DNA from: Chloroflexota bacterium
GTDB taxonomy: Bacteria; Chloroflexota; Limnocylindria; Limnocylindrales; CSP1-4
Length of the DNA stretch: 5,844 nucleotides
Reading direction: 5' to 3'
Assembly: GCA_021814735.1 (NCBI GenBank)
Contig: JAKAHX010000124.1
Coordinates: 1-5,844, forward strand
Shown here: piece by piece, positions 4,709 to 5,844 of the stretch
Position numbering within the stretch: the stretch's first letter is position 1
Layout of the letters: the number at the start of each line of letters is the position of its first letter
The notes under the pieces: model-generated
What the model was told of the DNA's origin: nothing
Database searches by the model: none
The model's input: the letters and a program-made list of their open reading frames with translations, nothing else
Translations under genes and position numbers: made by a program

Positions 4709-5844
4709 TGGAACACCCCCGGATCCGGGTCCGCGTGGCGGCCATCGCGGCCCTGGCGGCCATCGTGAGCGCGTGCGGACTCCTCGTCGCGACCCCGGCC
4801 GTGGTCGCGGCGACGCCGGGCATCTCCTTCGACCCGCCCACCGCCACGGCCGTGCTCCTCCGGCCTCTCGTGTTCACGGACACCTTCCGGACGAGCACCG
4901 AGCCGTCCGGCGTGGAGCTCGTCGTGTCGTCGCCCTACGTCCCCGGGGTCACCATCGAGACCGCACAGGTGACGCGCGTCTCGAGCGGCACGTGGCGCGC
5001 CAGCGTCAGCCAGGCCGACACCGGCTCGGTGAACACCGTGTACAACTACGCGTTCCGGGTCACGCTTCCCGGCGGGATCGTCCAGACGGGCCCGTCGGGG
5101 TCGGTGACCGTGGTGGACCAGCGGTTCGCATGGCAGAAGATCTCCGGGCCTGACGTCACGCTGCACTGGTACGGGCACAGCCGCGGCACGGCCCAGGGCT
5201 GGCTGCAGGACGCGGAGTCAGCCGTGACCCGCGACGAGGCGGCCTTCGGCATCGCGTCCGTGCCCCACCTGGACTTCTTCATCTACAACGACTCGGCGTC
5301 CTTCTTCGACGCCATCGGCGCCGGCGCCAACGCCGACGCGGCAGGTGTCTACATCGCCGACACCCACACCGCCTTCGGCACGGTCCTCGCCTCCGACCTG
5401 GGATCGGACTTCCCGGCCCAGGAGATCGCGCACGAGACGACCCACCACGTCTTCGGGGTCGCTACGCAGAACCCGTACCACGCGCCGCCCCTGTGGCTCG
5501 ACGAAGGGCTGGCGGTCTACTACTCCGAGGGTCCCGGGCCGCGCCGTGCGGACCTGCAGCAGGGGATCGCCGCCGGGCGAATCGTGCCGCTGGACGGCCT
5601 GAGCGAGGCGTTCCCGTCGGGCACCGATGCCTTCGTCCTCTCGTACGCCGAGGCCGTCTCCGCGGTGGACTACCTCATCCGGACCTACGGCCAGGCCTCG
5701 CTCAAGCGGCTGGTGGCGACGTACCGGCAGGGCGCCACCGACGACGAGGCCTTCCGCGCGGCAACCGGCGCCTCCGCCTCTGCCTTCGACGCGGCGTGGC
5801 TGACCTCGATCGGCGTCCGGTCGATCGCCACGTACGGCCCGCGC
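4696..5844 (+). CDS. Exported gluzincin-type metallopeptidase (peptidase MA-like), 3' truncated by window edge
   Basis: 383 residues are visible and the frame is still open at the last base. The N-terminus is a signal sequence (arginines at about 9-13, hydrophobic 14-38). VSAC at 24-27 fits a lipobox, but a further hydrophobic stretch ending AVVAA before TPG would suit signal peptidase I, so lipid anchoring is unsure. Residues about 43-140 form a Thr/Val/Ser-rich beta-sandwich-like region. The catalytic domain starts near VTLHWYG (154-160). HETTHH (246-251) supplies the HExxH zinc site with H246, E247 and H250, and WLDEGLAVYYS supplies the third ligand E270, 20 residues on: the gluzincin arrangement. 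SYAEAVSAVDYLIRTYG (316-332) and a closing helical section match the end of peptidase MA-like domains, so the visible part is probably near complete. The substrate is unknown. ATG 4696 has GGGGA 4 bases upstream; ATG 4708, sharing its A with the previous gene's TGA, is the alternative. Either start implies coupling to the binding-protein gene. Confidence 0.88.
   Translation, partial: MVALMEHPRIRVRVAAIAALAAIVSACGLLVATPAVVAATPGISFDPPTATAVLLRPLVFTDTFRTSTEPSGVELVVSSPYVPGVTIETAQVTRVSSGTWRASVSQADTGSVNTVYNYAFRVTLPGGIVQTGPSGSVTVVDQRFAWQKISGPDVTLHWYGHSRGTAQGWLQDAESAVTRDEAAFGIASVPHLDFFIYNDSASFFDAIGAGANADAAGVYIADTHTAFGTVLASDLGSDFPAQEIAHETTHHVFGVATQNPYHAPPLWLDEGLAVYYSEGPGPRRADLQQGIAAGRIVPLDGLSEAFPSGTDAFVLSYAEAVSAVDYLIRTYGQASLKRLVATYRQGATDDEAFRAATGASASAFDAAWLTSIGVRSIATYGPR

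Noticed and set aside
1..5844. CRISPR array, tRNA or rRNA genes, insertion-sequence ends, prophage genes, toxin-antitoxin pair
   Set aside because: No regularly spaced direct repeats, tRNA-like cloverleaf with a CCA end, transposase motif or phage-type gene was seen on either strand.

Overview
The window is very GC-rich (about 70% by eye). It is densely coding, every supported gene lies on the + strand, and G or C dominates third codon positions. Base composition, hairpins without T-tracts and a Pro/Gly-rich cytoplasmic tail before a single membrane anchor would suit a high-GC Chloroflexota (Limnocylindria-type) or deep actinobacterial genome. That placement is inference from style, not from a marker gene.

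Left part (1-2632): the tail of an unidentified gene (ends at 110), a 229-residue protein of unknown function built from two similar halves (144-833), a GC hairpin and a 230-base gap, then a small protein of the eRF1/pelota domain-2-like 'translational machinery protein' type (1064-1510). A GNAT acetyltransferase follows two bases later (1513-2166), then a small degenerate CheY-like receiver protein with an unusual regularly spaced cysteine set (2234-2632). These look like small cytosolic stress, translation or regulatory proteins. Only the 1064/1513 pair is tight enough to be called an operon with confidence.

Middle (2633-2899): a real transcription boundary. It holds a 13-bp perfect hairpin, a 6-2-6 operator-like palindrome, and a TAGACT -10-like box placed 8 bases before an in-frame GTG.

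Right part (2900-5844): a family-5 (peptide/nickel type) solute-binding protein, apparently held in the membrane by an uncleaved helix instead of a lipid. It overlaps the start of an exported HExxH...E gluzincin metallopeptidase (peptidase MA-like) that runs off the right edge. The two are very probably co-translated and both act outside the cytoplasmic membrane. No permease or ATPase is visible in the window. No tRNA, rRNA, CRISPR array, insertion sequence or phage signature was seen. Nothing here amounts to a clearly new system. The best leads are the cysteine-patterned receiver, the duplicated unknown protein, and the coupled binding-protein/metallopeptidase pair.
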